This document shows positions 11,300-18,823 of a DNA stretch of 56,770 nucleotides, in pieces. Every line of letters begins with the position of its first letter. Position 1 is the first letter of the stretch. The notes beneath the pieces are model-generated. The model was not told the origin of the DNA. It saw nothing but the letters and a program-made list of their open reading frames with translations, and ran no database searches. Both the position numbers and the translations under genes were made by a program. The DNA comes from a bacterium (lineage in GTDB: Bacteria > Hydrothermota > Tepidihabitantia > SM23-42 > JAOAFX01): positions 1-56,770 of the forward strand of contig DASVHD010000045.1 of the NCBI GenBank assembly GCA_036382775.1. The letters run 5' to 3'.

Positions 11300-13603
11300 C
11301 TATCTAACTTTTACTGCTTTGTGTACAATATTTCCATCTACTTCTATGAAATAAATCCCTGGTTTTATCTGCTCTGACATGACAACCTGACCGATGATGT
11401 TAAAAACCTTGTACTTTTTATCCTTTGGTAATCGCAGAAAATCGCTAACGATCGTAGCACCAGATTTGCTGATTTTTATGAAATTGGAATTATTTTCCAC
11501 TATCCCAACCACATCCTTCAAGATCGATACGCTTGAACTGTAATAATTAGCTGCGTAAACGCGGTTTTGAATCGGATTCCAGGCGAAAACCCGGGGACCG
11601 CTCCCCACATTAATATATCCGATTATGCCGTTACTGACACCATTAATAATTGAAACGTAATCATCCGCATAGTTAGCGCAGTAGATTTTGTTGTTATTAG
11701 GATCATGGATCAGCGCCTCAGGGTATTCCCCAACAAACTTGGTAGTTATAATAGAATCTCCTTCGCCATCGATTATGGTTACGCTATAACTGAGCTCATT
11801 AGCGCAATAGACTTTATTGCTGTTTGGATTGTAAATTATGGCACGAGGTTGTATGCCAACTGCAATCGTGGTAATTACCACATCTGTCTCTCCATCAATG
11901 ATCGTTACATTCGTGCCCAGCCAATTAACACAATAGATCTTATTATTGATCGGATTGAAGGCCATTGAAACAGGGCAGTTATCAACAGTGATCAAGTTTA
12001 TCACTGAATCGGTATTGCCGTCAAATACTGTTATATTGTTGTCACCGCTATTAGCACAGTAAACCTTATTGTTGGTTGGATTAAAAACAAATGCACGAGG
12101 GCCATCACCAACGGTGATGGTTATGATAATATCATTAGTGGCGCCGTCGATTATCGTGATATTGTCATTATCGCTGTTTGCGCAATAAACTTTATTGTTG
12201 ATTGGATTGTGCAGCAAGGATGTTGGACTGTATCTAATATCGATTGTCGTAATAACGCTATCAGCCACGCCGTCGATCACGGTTACGTTATTACTTTCCT
12301 CGTTGGCGCAATAAATTGCATTGTTATTGGAATTGTAAGCCAAAGCCACGGGAAAATCACCGACCGGAACCGAAGTGATAACCGAATTAGTTGCTCCGTT
12401 AATAATCGTTGTATTATTGCGCCTCCGATTAGCGCAATAAATCTTATTATTGTATGTATTATATGCCAAAGCGCAGGGCATAGATTGCCCCAAAGCAATC
12501 GTTGCTGTCACAACATTATTGACACCATCGATGACCATAACATTATCGCTGCCCCAGTTCCCGCAAAATACTTTCATATTCGCTGGATTGTAAACTAAAG
12601 CCAAGGGATTATATCCAAGGGCGACTGTAGCGATGACATTATTGCTTGCACCATCAATCACGGTCACACTCTGGCTGTTGCTATTAGCGCAGTAAATTTT
12701 GTTATTGGTTGAATTGTAGATCAGTTCACATGGATTGGAACCCACAGGGATCGTTGCGATGATTCCGTTGGTTGCACCATCGATCACGGTTACATTATTA
12801 CTCCCCGTATTTGCACAGTAAATTTTGCTATTAGTTGAATTGTACGCCAGGGCATGCGGACCAGATCCAACAGGGACCGTGGTGATGACCGCATTGGTCG
12901 CGCCATCGATTACGGTGATATCACCACTTCCTTCATTGGTGCAATAGATCTTATTATTAATCGGGTTGTAAACCAGCGCAGACGGCCATGTTCCTGCCGA
13001 AATTGTCACGATGACCGAATCGGACGCGCCATCAATCACAGTGATATCATCACTTAAATAATTTGTGTTATAAACTCTATTATTAGTTGAATTATATGCC
13101 AGAGCCCTTGGTGCGGTCCCGACTGCAACCCATCTGATAACATTATTGGTAGCGCCATCAATTATTGTGATATTATCACTCCATTGATTGGTACAATATA
13201 TTTTATTATTGGTGCGATTGTGAGTTAACGCATATGGATAACCTCCTACTGACACAGTGGTGATCAAAGAATTAGTTGCACCATCAATGACCATGACATC
13301 ATGGTTGCTTATGCGAGTGCAATAAACTTTATTATCTATAGAATTATGGATCAATGCGCAAACATAATAACCAGTGTCAGATGCTATCCTGGCAATCCCC
13401 TTATCGGTTGCACCATCAATTGCAATCACATAATATTTACCACCGACATATATCGTATTATTTATGTCATTATAGGCAAGGGAGTATGGTCCCTGTAGTC
13501 CGCAATAGGAATCGGGCACACAAATCGTTGTTTCCAGCCACTGAGCACTGGTTACACTTATGAATATAAAGAATATACCTATATAAAATTTTGTCGTATT
13601 CAT
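11300..13603 (-). CDS. Secreted YVTN-type beta-propeller protein with Por/T9SS-type sorting domain
   Basis: A 767-residue secreted protein. The ATG at 13603 is preferred over an upstream in-frame start because AGAGGG precedes it and a signal peptide follows at once (MNTTKFYIGIFFIFISVTSAQ region). Residues about 40-690 are 15 full and one partial repeat of about 42 residues. Each carries a core like VIDGATNxVI, then VGxxPxAL, then YNxxNNKIYCAN, i.e. YVTN/NHL-like propeller blades, enough for two propellers. The last 75 residues (YKVFNIIGQVV, then GIYFIEVDG, ending KAVKVR) match the type-A C-terminal sorting domain that directs T9SS export in Bacteroidetes. The gene is much more AT-rich than fhs and lies between two copies of a palindromic element, suggesting transfer. 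Ligand unknown; an extracellular or surface role is inferred. Confidence 0.85.
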   Translation of the reverse strand: MNTTKFYIGIFFIFISVTSAQWLETTICVPDSYCGLQGPYSLAYNDINNTIYVGGKYYVIAIDGATDKGIARIASDTGYYVCALIHNSIDNKVYCTRISNHDVMVIDGATNSLITTVSVGGYPYALTHNRTNNKIYCTNQWSDNITIIDGATNNVIRWVAVGTAPRALAYNSTNNRVYNTNYLSDDITVIDGASDSVIVTISAGTWPSALVYNPINNKIYCTNEGSGDITVIDGATNAVITTVPVGSGPHALAYNSTNSKIYCANTGSNNVTVIDGATNGIIATIPVGSNPCELIYNSTNNKIYCANSNSQSVTVIDGASNNVIATVALGYNPLALVYNPANMKVFCGNWGSDNVMVIDGVNNVVTATIALGQSMPCALAYNTYNNKIYCANRRRNNTTIINGATNSVITSVPVGDFPVALAYNSNNNAIYCANEESNNVTVIDGVADSVITTIDIRYSPTSLLHNPINNKVYCANSDNDNITIIDGATNDIIITITVGDGPRAFVFNPTNNKVYCANSGDNNITVFDGNTDSVINLITVDNCPVSMAFNPINNKIYCVNWLGTNVTIIDGETDVVITTIAVGIQPRAIIYNPNSNKVYCANELSYSVTIIDGEGDSIITTKFVGEYPEALIHDPNNNKIYCANYADDYVSIINGVSNGIIGYINVGSGPRVFAWNPIQNRVYAANYYSSSVSILKDVVGIVENNSNFIKISKSGATIVSDFLRLPKDKKYKVFNIIGQVVMSEQIKPGIYFIEVDGNIVHKAVKVR

Positions 13604-13617
13604 AAACCCTCTAGTAA

Positions 13618-13645
13618 ATTGTATACCAAACGATTCCGATGTCAA
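13618..13645 (-). promoter_or_regulatory. Promoter of the beta-propeller gene
   Basis: Minus-strand TTGACA (13645-13640), 16-bp spacer, TACAAT (13623-13618), then AGAGGG and the ATG at 13603. Confidence 0.75.
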
Positions 13646-13709
13646 GGCATTCCTGAGGACTGTTAGGCCACTACGCGGTGTTATGCAGGTTGACCCTGCC
13701 TTGATGATC

Positions 13710-14118
13710 AGCTTTTTACTAGATACCCGAGATCGGTCAACGTTTCAATGAATTCGTTAAAATCCCGGTCAGCGTACGCGCGGACCGGTGAAGAGCGTGA
13801 CCCCGGGCGCGACCTTTTCCGGCGCGCCGCCTGTGAAGATGATCACTTGCACCCGGTTGAGCTTGGTATAAACGTTGATCTAATTAACCTGCCCCTTTAA
13901 GATCCGGGTGCTGACAAGATCTTTGCCCCGGCGCAGGGTTATGCCCTGGGCATCTACCGTCACCGAACGGATCACGTTTTTCTGCCACAGCATGTAATCA
14001 ACCAGCATGTAAAGCCGATAAAAATGCTGCCGATTATGAACAGCCCGAGCGTGAAGATCGTCCGTATGAAAAGCAGCAACAGCAATAAAATGATCCCAAT
14101 GATTACGCCGCCCGCGCA
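13710..14118 (-). pseudogene. Truncated, frameshifted paralogue of the PH-like membrane protein at 18008-18721
   Basis: Nucleotide similarity to the 3' two-thirds of 18008-18721 is obvious by eye. Long stretches such as CCCGAGCGTGAAGATCGTCC are identical, and the segment coding YMLVDYMLWQKN aligns with YMLVDYLMWHKN of the intact gene. Relative to the paralogue there is a deletion of about 26 nt near 13775 (the part coding FTGPRVRLTNDAFA), an in-frame stop after KGQVN, and a small indel near 14008. The homology stops abruptly next to palindromic element copy 2 at 14122, so the N-terminal third is missing. It cannot make the full protein. Confidence 0.85.
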
Positions 14119-14121
14119 AAA

Positions 14122-14221
14122 GTGGGGTCAAATCTCAACAATATAACATACTGCGATTAGTAATTCTGTAACAGTATATAAACTTAATTGTTATAATGTT
14201 GAGATTTGACCCCAGGAGTAC
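14122..14221 (+). repeat. 100-bp palindromic element, copy 2 (REP/MITE-like)
   Basis: Same length, orientation and inverted ends as the copy at 11137-11236, with 7 differences by eye, mainly in the centre. It abuts the broken end of the pseudogene on its left. On its right it is followed within 50 nt by the end of a GWxTD gene. Confidence 0.85.
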
Positions 14222-14269
14222 ATTAATAACAACGGATCAAAAATCGTTTTTTGGGTATCCTGATCGCAG

Positions 14270-15571
14270 CTACTTGCCCGTCAGCTCGAATTCAAAAATT
14301 GCCGCGCATTCCTTGCGGGCCATGATATCCGTGTCGTGGGAAATTATCATGTATTTTCCCGCGGGCAGGTCCATGGGGTGATATTTTGTGGTCAGGTAGG
14401 CGGTCCGCCCCTTTCCGATCTCTTCCTGGATCATGACATCAACGATCTCCTTTTTCATTTTGACCTTATTATACACTTCATAGGTGGTCCGCAGCTGGTG
14501 CAGACTATCATCGGTCTCCAAATTATAGACTTCATGATACAGATAAAAGGGTTTATGCACAGAAAACGTATTTTTAGCCAGAGGGATGAACCGGCCCGGT
14601 GGCTTGCGGAATTTTTCAACCGTAGCGAAATTATCGATCAGTATCGCGGGTACAAGGTCGCTAATCTTTTTCGCCTCCTCGGCATATTCCAGGAGATTTA
14701 AATTAAGATCTTTTTTACCCACCTTACGGTTCTTTAGATCATACAGGCGATAAACAGCGCGATACTGTCTTGGCTCAAGCCATAAATTCAGTTCATCATA
14801 ATATATGCCCGCGCCTTCTCCAACGGACTTTAATGATCTTCGTGATTCGTAGACCAGACTATCATTGCGGCGGTCATAAACCTCGGTCACCTGGAGAAAT
14901 AGCAGTGACGTATCGGCGATTTCAATATTCAGGTACAGCTCTACGCGAGTCAAACCTTTTTCCTGGATGAACCGCCCGAATGTCAGATCAAAATCTAAAA
15001 CCCCGGTTGATTCTGCGGTCATGTTGCTTTCGGTCGTATCTTCATTCAGGTAGTTGATCTTTGCCTGTTCCCCAAATTCGGTCATCGCGATATTTTTAAA
15101 TGCCCGGAATTCCTGGACAAAATCGAATTCGATGCCAATACTTTTGTAGGTCCAGATCTCGGCCGGTTTTACGATCTCTTTTGATGCGCTCATCATCATC
15201 TTCTGCTGGTTGTATACGGTCCGGTCAGTGGGCATCCCGTATTTTATATAGACCGGCAGCCGGTCGTCATTCAGGGGTTCATACCGGCCGAATTCCCGAA
15301 AGGCAAAGTCAGTCCGTTCCTCGAATTCGCTTCTTTTCTCCTCGTTACCCTGCCAGTACGCGTCACAGAACGAGGCTCTTTCGCTCGCTGATGTCAGGTC
15401 CAGGTACGTCGCTGCCAGGCTGGAATCGGTCGCCTTGAATCCAAGGAACGTTTTTTTCTCTTTATCGGTCAGGCGATAATACCGCGCGGCCAGGCGATGC
15501 ATGTAGCTAAGGCTGCACCCCGCGACGATCACGGCCAGCAGTACAATTTTAATACAACGGCTCTTTATCAT
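14270..15571 (-). CDS. GWxTD-domain lipoprotein
   Basis: A 433-residue predicted lipoprotein. The ATG at 15571 gives a clean N-terminus: basic residues, the hydrophobic stretch IVLLAVIVAG, then Cys in a VAGC lipobox. An in-frame ATG at 15598 is a weaker alternative that puts nine extra residues before the signal. The middle holds the GWxTD-type region: a DAYWQGNEEK segment, then EFEERTDFAFREFGRY, then LPVYIKYGMPTDR and an EIWTYKS strand. The C-terminal half is rich in beta strands. GWxTD proteins are common in Acidobacteria and FCB-related lineages; their function is not established. It lies 29 nt downstream of the LVIVD gene on the same strand, so the two are probably one operon with the promoter at 16682. 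A second GWxTD gene is at 16779. Confidence 0.75.
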   Translation of the reverse strand: MIKSRCIKIVLLAVIVAGCSLSYMHRLAARYYRLTDKEKKTFLGFKATDSSLAATYLDLTSASERASFCDAYWQGNEEKRSEFEERTDFAFREFGRYEPLNDDRLPVYIKYGMPTDRTVYNQQKMMMSASKEIVKPAEIWTYKSIGIEFDFVQEFRAFKNIAMTEFGEQAKINYLNEDTTESNMTAESTGVLDFDLTFGRFIQEKGLTRVELYLNIEIADTSLLFLQVTEVYDRRNDSLVYESRRSLKSVGEGAGIYYDELNLWLEPRQYRAVYRLYDLKNRKVGKKDLNLNLLEYAEEAKKISDLVPAILIDNFATVEKFRKPPGRFIPLAKNTFSVHKPFYLYHEVYNLETDDSLHQLRTTYEVYNKVKMKKEIVDVMIQEEIGKGRTAYLTTKYHPMDLPAGKYMIISHDTDIMARKECAAIFEFELTGK

Positions 15572-15600
15572 GATGCGACCGGCCTTTGGACTATCCATGT

Positions 15601-16653
15601 TCAATGCAGCAATACCGGTATCCAGAACAGAAACAGGATCACGGGAAGAAGCAGCAGCAGCTTTTGATTGGATGATCTTGAGATATTCTGAACAAAAAGC
15701 CCGCTGTCGCCGGCTATGTATGCATAAACATCGACCAAACTGACCGCGCAGGCACGACCGGGGGTGTAATGGAACCCCGCTTCTTCCAGGTTCGCCGGTC
15801 GATTGATATTTATGATGCGCAGGCCCGCGGCGTGATCCGCAATATAAGCATATGGCACGCGCACGCAAACACCGCGGGCGATGCCGATCGTTTTGTAATA
15901 ACCGGTCATTACCGGTTTGAAAATATCCCTGACATCGACGATGCAGAGACCTTTATAGTCCGCCACATAGGCATAGTACCCTGCGACATCGATATCGAGG
16001 GCATAACCGGGCGTATCACAAAAACCGACTTCGCAAGGGGATCCTGGATCGGCCACGTTCACGATCCGCAGCCCGGCATCATGATCCGCGATGTATGCCT
16101 GATACCCTTTGACACGGACGCTCAAAGCCGGGCCCGGCGTTCGATGACGGCCGGTCATCACGGGGACCGCAGGATCTGATATGTCAATGATCATCAACCC
16201 CGAATCTCCAGCCGCTACATAGGCGTGGATATTGGCCATATCAACGGCATAGGCATAACCCGGGATTGCGAGCGAGCTTAATTTACGCGGAATTGCCGGA
16301 TCCTTGACATCCCAGATCTCGAATCCGCCGGCACCGCAGGCAACGCAAAGGATATACGAAGAACAATCCAGATCATGGATCAGGCCCGAGGCCACTATGC
16401 TTTCCGACAATTGGCGGGGTTTACCGGGTCTTGAAATATCATATATGACAACGCGGTTGTCCAGACCGGCGAACGCCAGGCTGTGATACTCATCGCAGGA
16501 TGCCGCGTAGGATACCCCATGAACTTTCTCTTTCTGCGATGATGATGCCGCCGGGAATAATTGCAGCAATACGGAATCAGCCGGGTTATTCAGGCTTTGT
16601 GCCAGGCCTGCGGACAACGCCGCGGTCATGAAGAATAACATGAAAGATCGCAT
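15601..16653 (-). CDS. LVIVD-repeat beta-propeller protein with C-terminal membrane anchor
   Basis: A 350-residue exported protein. A signal peptide (MRSFMLFFMTAALSAGLAQ) is followed by about seven blades of about 41 residues. Each has a strand like AYVADxxGLxIVDV and then DPxxPxxxGxxxTPGxA, the LVIVD repeat pattern found in extracellular or periplasmic propellers. The end is a strongly hydrophobic run (LLLLLPVILFLFWIPVLLH) that should anchor it in a membrane, so it is surface- or periplasm-facing. There is no T9SS-type sorting domain, unlike the other propeller at 11300. AAAAAGG precedes the ATG and a promoter lies just upstream, divergent from the GWxTD gene at 16779. The partner or ligand is unknown. 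Confidence 0.8.
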   Translation of the reverse strand: MRSFMLFFMTAALSAGLAQSLNNPADSVLLQLFPAASSSQKEKVHGVSYAASCDEYHSLAFAGLDNRVVIYDISRPGKPRQLSESIVASGLIHDLDCSSYILCVACGAGGFEIWDVKDPAIPRKLSSLAIPGYAYAVDMANIHAYVAAGDSGLMIIDISDPAVPVMTGRHRTPGPALSVRVKGYQAYIADHDAGLRIVNVADPGSPCEVGFCDTPGYALDIDVAGYYAYVADYKGLCIVDVRDIFKPVMTGYYKTIGIARGVCVRVPYAYIADHAAGLRIININRPANLEEAGFHYTPGRACAVSLVDVYAYIAGDSGLFVQNISRSSNQKLLLLLPVILFLFWIPVLLH

Positions 16654-16681
16654 GGTACCTTTTTATTCTATGGCTAAGCCT

Positions 16682-16709
16682 AGGATATTGAATTATGATT
16701 GTTTGTCAA
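16682..16709 (-). promoter_or_regulatory. Promoter of the LVIVD/GWxTD operon
   Basis: Minus-strand TTGACA (16709-16704), 16-bp spacer, TATCCT (16687-16682). Divergent from the promoter at 16733, whose -10 box has the same TATCCT sequence. Confidence 0.7.
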
Positions 16710-16732
16710 CACTCCGTGCAGATCAATGTCAC

Positions 16733-16760
16733 TTGACATTCCCCGGACAATCGTTATCCT
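16733..16760 (+). promoter_or_regulatory. Promoter of the second GWxTD gene
   Basis: TTGACA (16733-16738), 16-bp spacer, TATCCT (16755-16760), then AGAAGGA and the ATG at 16779. The leader is about 12 nt. Confidence 0.7.
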
Positions 16761-16778
16761 TGTTAAGAAGGAAAACCC

Positions 16779-18011
16779 ATGCTGGCGTTAATGCTTTTTC
16801 AGGTTTTGCCCCTTGAAGTCGATTGTTATCGGTTCGGACAGAACCAGGTGGAATGCTGGTACCAGATCGACCTGGCTGCCATTCGCACAGCCACTGGACA
16901 GGATACGGCTTTCAAGAGTTATTCATACCGTTTCGTGGTACGATCAGTGACAAATCAGGATTCGATCGTCCGAGAAGGCAGAAAAGTCGCCAGCACCGCC
17001 GGCCTTGGCGCCGGCAGTTACATTCTTGATTTTGTGCAGCTACACCTCTTCCCCGGAACGTTCACCTATCGGTTGGAAATCACCGCCGGGGATAGCACGG
17101 CAACAAAAGAAGACACTATCATGGTGGAATCCGACACCGTAGTTTTTAGTGCCAGCGATATTATTCTTTCTAAGAAAAATCTTGCAGGTTCCAGGCCTTC
17201 CAGCAGTGGTCATGAATTTATCCCCATGGTCGCGCCAGAGTACACTTTTACCGATACGCTTGTTTCTTACATGGAAATCTACGGGCTTGTGCCCGACAGC
17301 CTGTTTTACGAAGTCATATATGAGATAATTGACCGTGACGACAGATCAATCTGCGGAAAAAGCGTGAAACGGACCAAATATGCCTATAATCAGGTCGACA
17401 CGTTGAATGTTCCTTTGCGGGATCTGGACAACGGTGATTTTGAGCTTAGCTTGACTATCATTGATCCGGCACAGGATCAAAAACTCAATAGAAGCGCGCC
17501 GTTTGTGGTCAGACCGGGTCCGGATTCGCTGGTTTTGAAAAACATGGCGTACTGCCATGAGATCCAGTATCTCGTTTCAGACGCTGAATACAAAAAATTC
17601 AGCAAACTGGATGAAAAAGAGAAAGCCGGCTATCTCGTTAAGTTCTGGCTGAAGAACGATTATCATCTTTTTGAGCAGAGAATGCTATTGGCCGACGAAA
17701 AATTTTCGACCTCAAGATGCCAGGGGAAAGATAGTTACCGGGGCCGGTTCTATATATTAAAAGGACCGCCGGATGAAATTGAATCAATGCCCATGCTGAA
17801 CTGGGCAAGACCGCTAGAATTGTGGCATTATTACGCGCTGGGATTTTCGGCGCTCTTTTGCGATAAAAAACAGGACGGTAATCCGCTCCTGATCAAGGTC
17901 TTAAAAAGCGGTGAAAGTTACGATGAAGAAAGCGTCTTGAGGGATATCGCACCGGGGACCTTTAAAGCAGAGCGCACGCCTGAAGACGAAGAGTGGGATA
18001 AAACGCGCTAA
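16779..18011 (+). CDS. GWxTD-domain protein
   Basis: A 410-residue protein with a beta-rich N-terminal two-thirds and a C-terminal GWxTD-type domain. The domain reads SDAEYKKFSKLDEKEK, then a FWLKNDYHLFEQRM segment, then SYRGRFYILKGPPDEIES with RPLELWHYY. The RGxxYIxxGPPDEIE signature is closer to the family consensus than in the paralogue at 14270. Only a weak hydrophobic N-terminus (MLALMLFQVLPL) is seen; export is likely but not certain. AGAAGGA precedes the ATG. Its stop codon overlaps the stop of the convergent membrane-protein gene at 18008. The function of GWxTD proteins is not known; surface or cell-envelope roles are usually assumed. Confidence 0.75.
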   Translation: MLALMLFQVLPLEVDCYRFGQNQVECWYQIDLAAIRTATGQDTAFKSYSYRFVVRSVTNQDSIVREGRKVASTAGLGAGSYILDFVQLHLFPGTFTYRLEITAGDSTATKEDTIMVESDTVVFSASDIILSKKNLAGSRPSSSGHEFIPMVAPEYTFTDTLVSYMEIYGLVPDSLFYEVIYEIIDRDDRSICGKSVKRTKYAYNQVDTLNVPLRDLDNGDFELSLTIIDPAQDQKLNRSAPFVVRPGPDSLVLKNMAYCHEIQYLVSDAEYKKFSKLDEKEKAGYLVKFWLKNDYHLFEQRMLLADEKFSTSRCQGKDSYRGRFYILKGPPDEIESMPMLNWARPLELWHYYALGFSALFCDKKQDGNPLLIKVLKSGESYDEESVLRDIAPGTFKAERTPEDEEWDKTR

Positions 18012-18721
18012 CTATTTTTTACGGGATATCCTAACCCTTTCAGTGTCTTGATAAATTCGTCAAAATCGCGATCGGCGAACGCGTCGTTCGTCAGACGGAC
18101 CCGCGGTCCGGTGAAGAGCGTGACGCCGGGCGCGACTTTTTCCGGCGTGCCGCCCGTGAAGATCACGATCTGCGCGCGGTTGAGCTTATAGTAAACGTTC
18201 ACCTGGCTGACCTGTTCTTTCAGGATCCGGCTTGAGATAAGGGCTTCACCGCGTCGCAGGGCGATGCCCTGTCCATCGACCGTCACCATCCGCACGCCAT
18301 TTTTGTGCCACATCAGATAATCAACCAGCATGTAAAGCGCGATAATAAAACTTCCGATGATGAAAAGCCCGAGCGTGAAGATCGTCCGTATGAAAAGCAG
18401 CAACAACAGCAAAATGATTCCAACGATCACGCCGCCCAGGTTTACGATCAGGAGCGAGCCGCGAGAGGCGGTCATGGAAAAAAATGCATTTTTGTCTTTT
18501 TGCTCTTTTATCTGCTGTATTTCATAACGGTCAGGGCGATAACGGCTTTCCATGACCCTGACGGTCAACTGCTGAAGGATCTGCAGTTCGTCATCCAGCT
18601 TACTCCCCGGCGTCGTTTCATCGATGCGGATCCTTTCCACTTCTTTGCCGGTAGTTTTTTCCCGGACGACCACGAAATAATCGAAGCCGTTACAAATACC
18701 CGGTTGTTTTATTTCGGTCAT
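18008..18721 (-). CDS. Membrane protein with C-terminal PH-like domain
   Basis: A 237-residue protein of unknown function. Residues 1-85 are soluble and charged. Residues about 88-133 form two close transmembrane helices (VNLGGVIVGIILLLLLLF; FTLGLFIIGSFIIALYMLV). The remainder looks like a small beta-rich bacterial PH-type domain (VRMVTVDGQGIALRRGEAL, then QVSQVNVYYKLN) ending in a helix. The architecture resembles membrane PH-domain proteins, but I do not recognise a named family. A broken paralogue lies at 13710. Translation is apparently leaderless: the ATG is 6 nt after the -10 box and no Shine-Dalgarno is present. The stop codon overlaps that of the convergent GWxTD gene. Confidence 0.75.
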   Translation of the reverse strand: MTEIKQPGICNGFDYFVVVREKTTGKEVERIRIDETTPGSKLDDELQILQQLTVRVMESRYRPDRYEIQQIKEQKDKNAFFSMTASRGSLLIVNLGGVIVGIILLLLLLFIRTIFTLGLFIIGSFIIALYMLVDYLMWHKNGVRMVTVDGQGIALRRGEALISSRILKEQVSQVNVYYKLNRAQIVIFTGGTPEKVAPGVTLFTGPRVRLTNDAFADRDFDEFIKTLKGLGYPVKNS

Positions 18722-18727
18722 TGATTC

Positions 18728-18756
18728 AGAATATAAAATTAGTTGTGCAATGTCAA
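18728..18756 (-). promoter_or_regulatory. Promoter of the PH-like membrane protein, leaderless layout
   Basis: Minus-strand TTGACA (18756-18751), 17-bp spacer, TATTCT (18733-18728). The ATG at 18721 starts after 6 further bases, exactly where transcription should begin. Confidence 0.75.
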
Positions 18757-18760
18757 GTAT

Positions 18761-18805
18761 GAGATTGCTTCGTCCCGCATAGGTGGCACGGGATTCGCAA
18801 TGACA
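18761..18805. repeat. Dispersed repeat, GAGATTGC...CGCAATGACA type
   Basis: One of four copies in the window (others at 32778, 40315 and 40411). The constant ends GAGATTGC and CGCAATGACA enclose a variable palindromic middle. It lies between porX and the PH-like gene. Confidence 0.65.
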
Positions 18806-18823
18806 GGATGGGAACCATGGGTT

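Noticed and set aside
11300-13603. Regularly spaced repeats that could suggest a CRISPR array
   Set aside because: Period is about 126-129 nt, a multiple of three, inside one long reading frame coding propeller blades; there are no short identical direct repeats with unique spacers.
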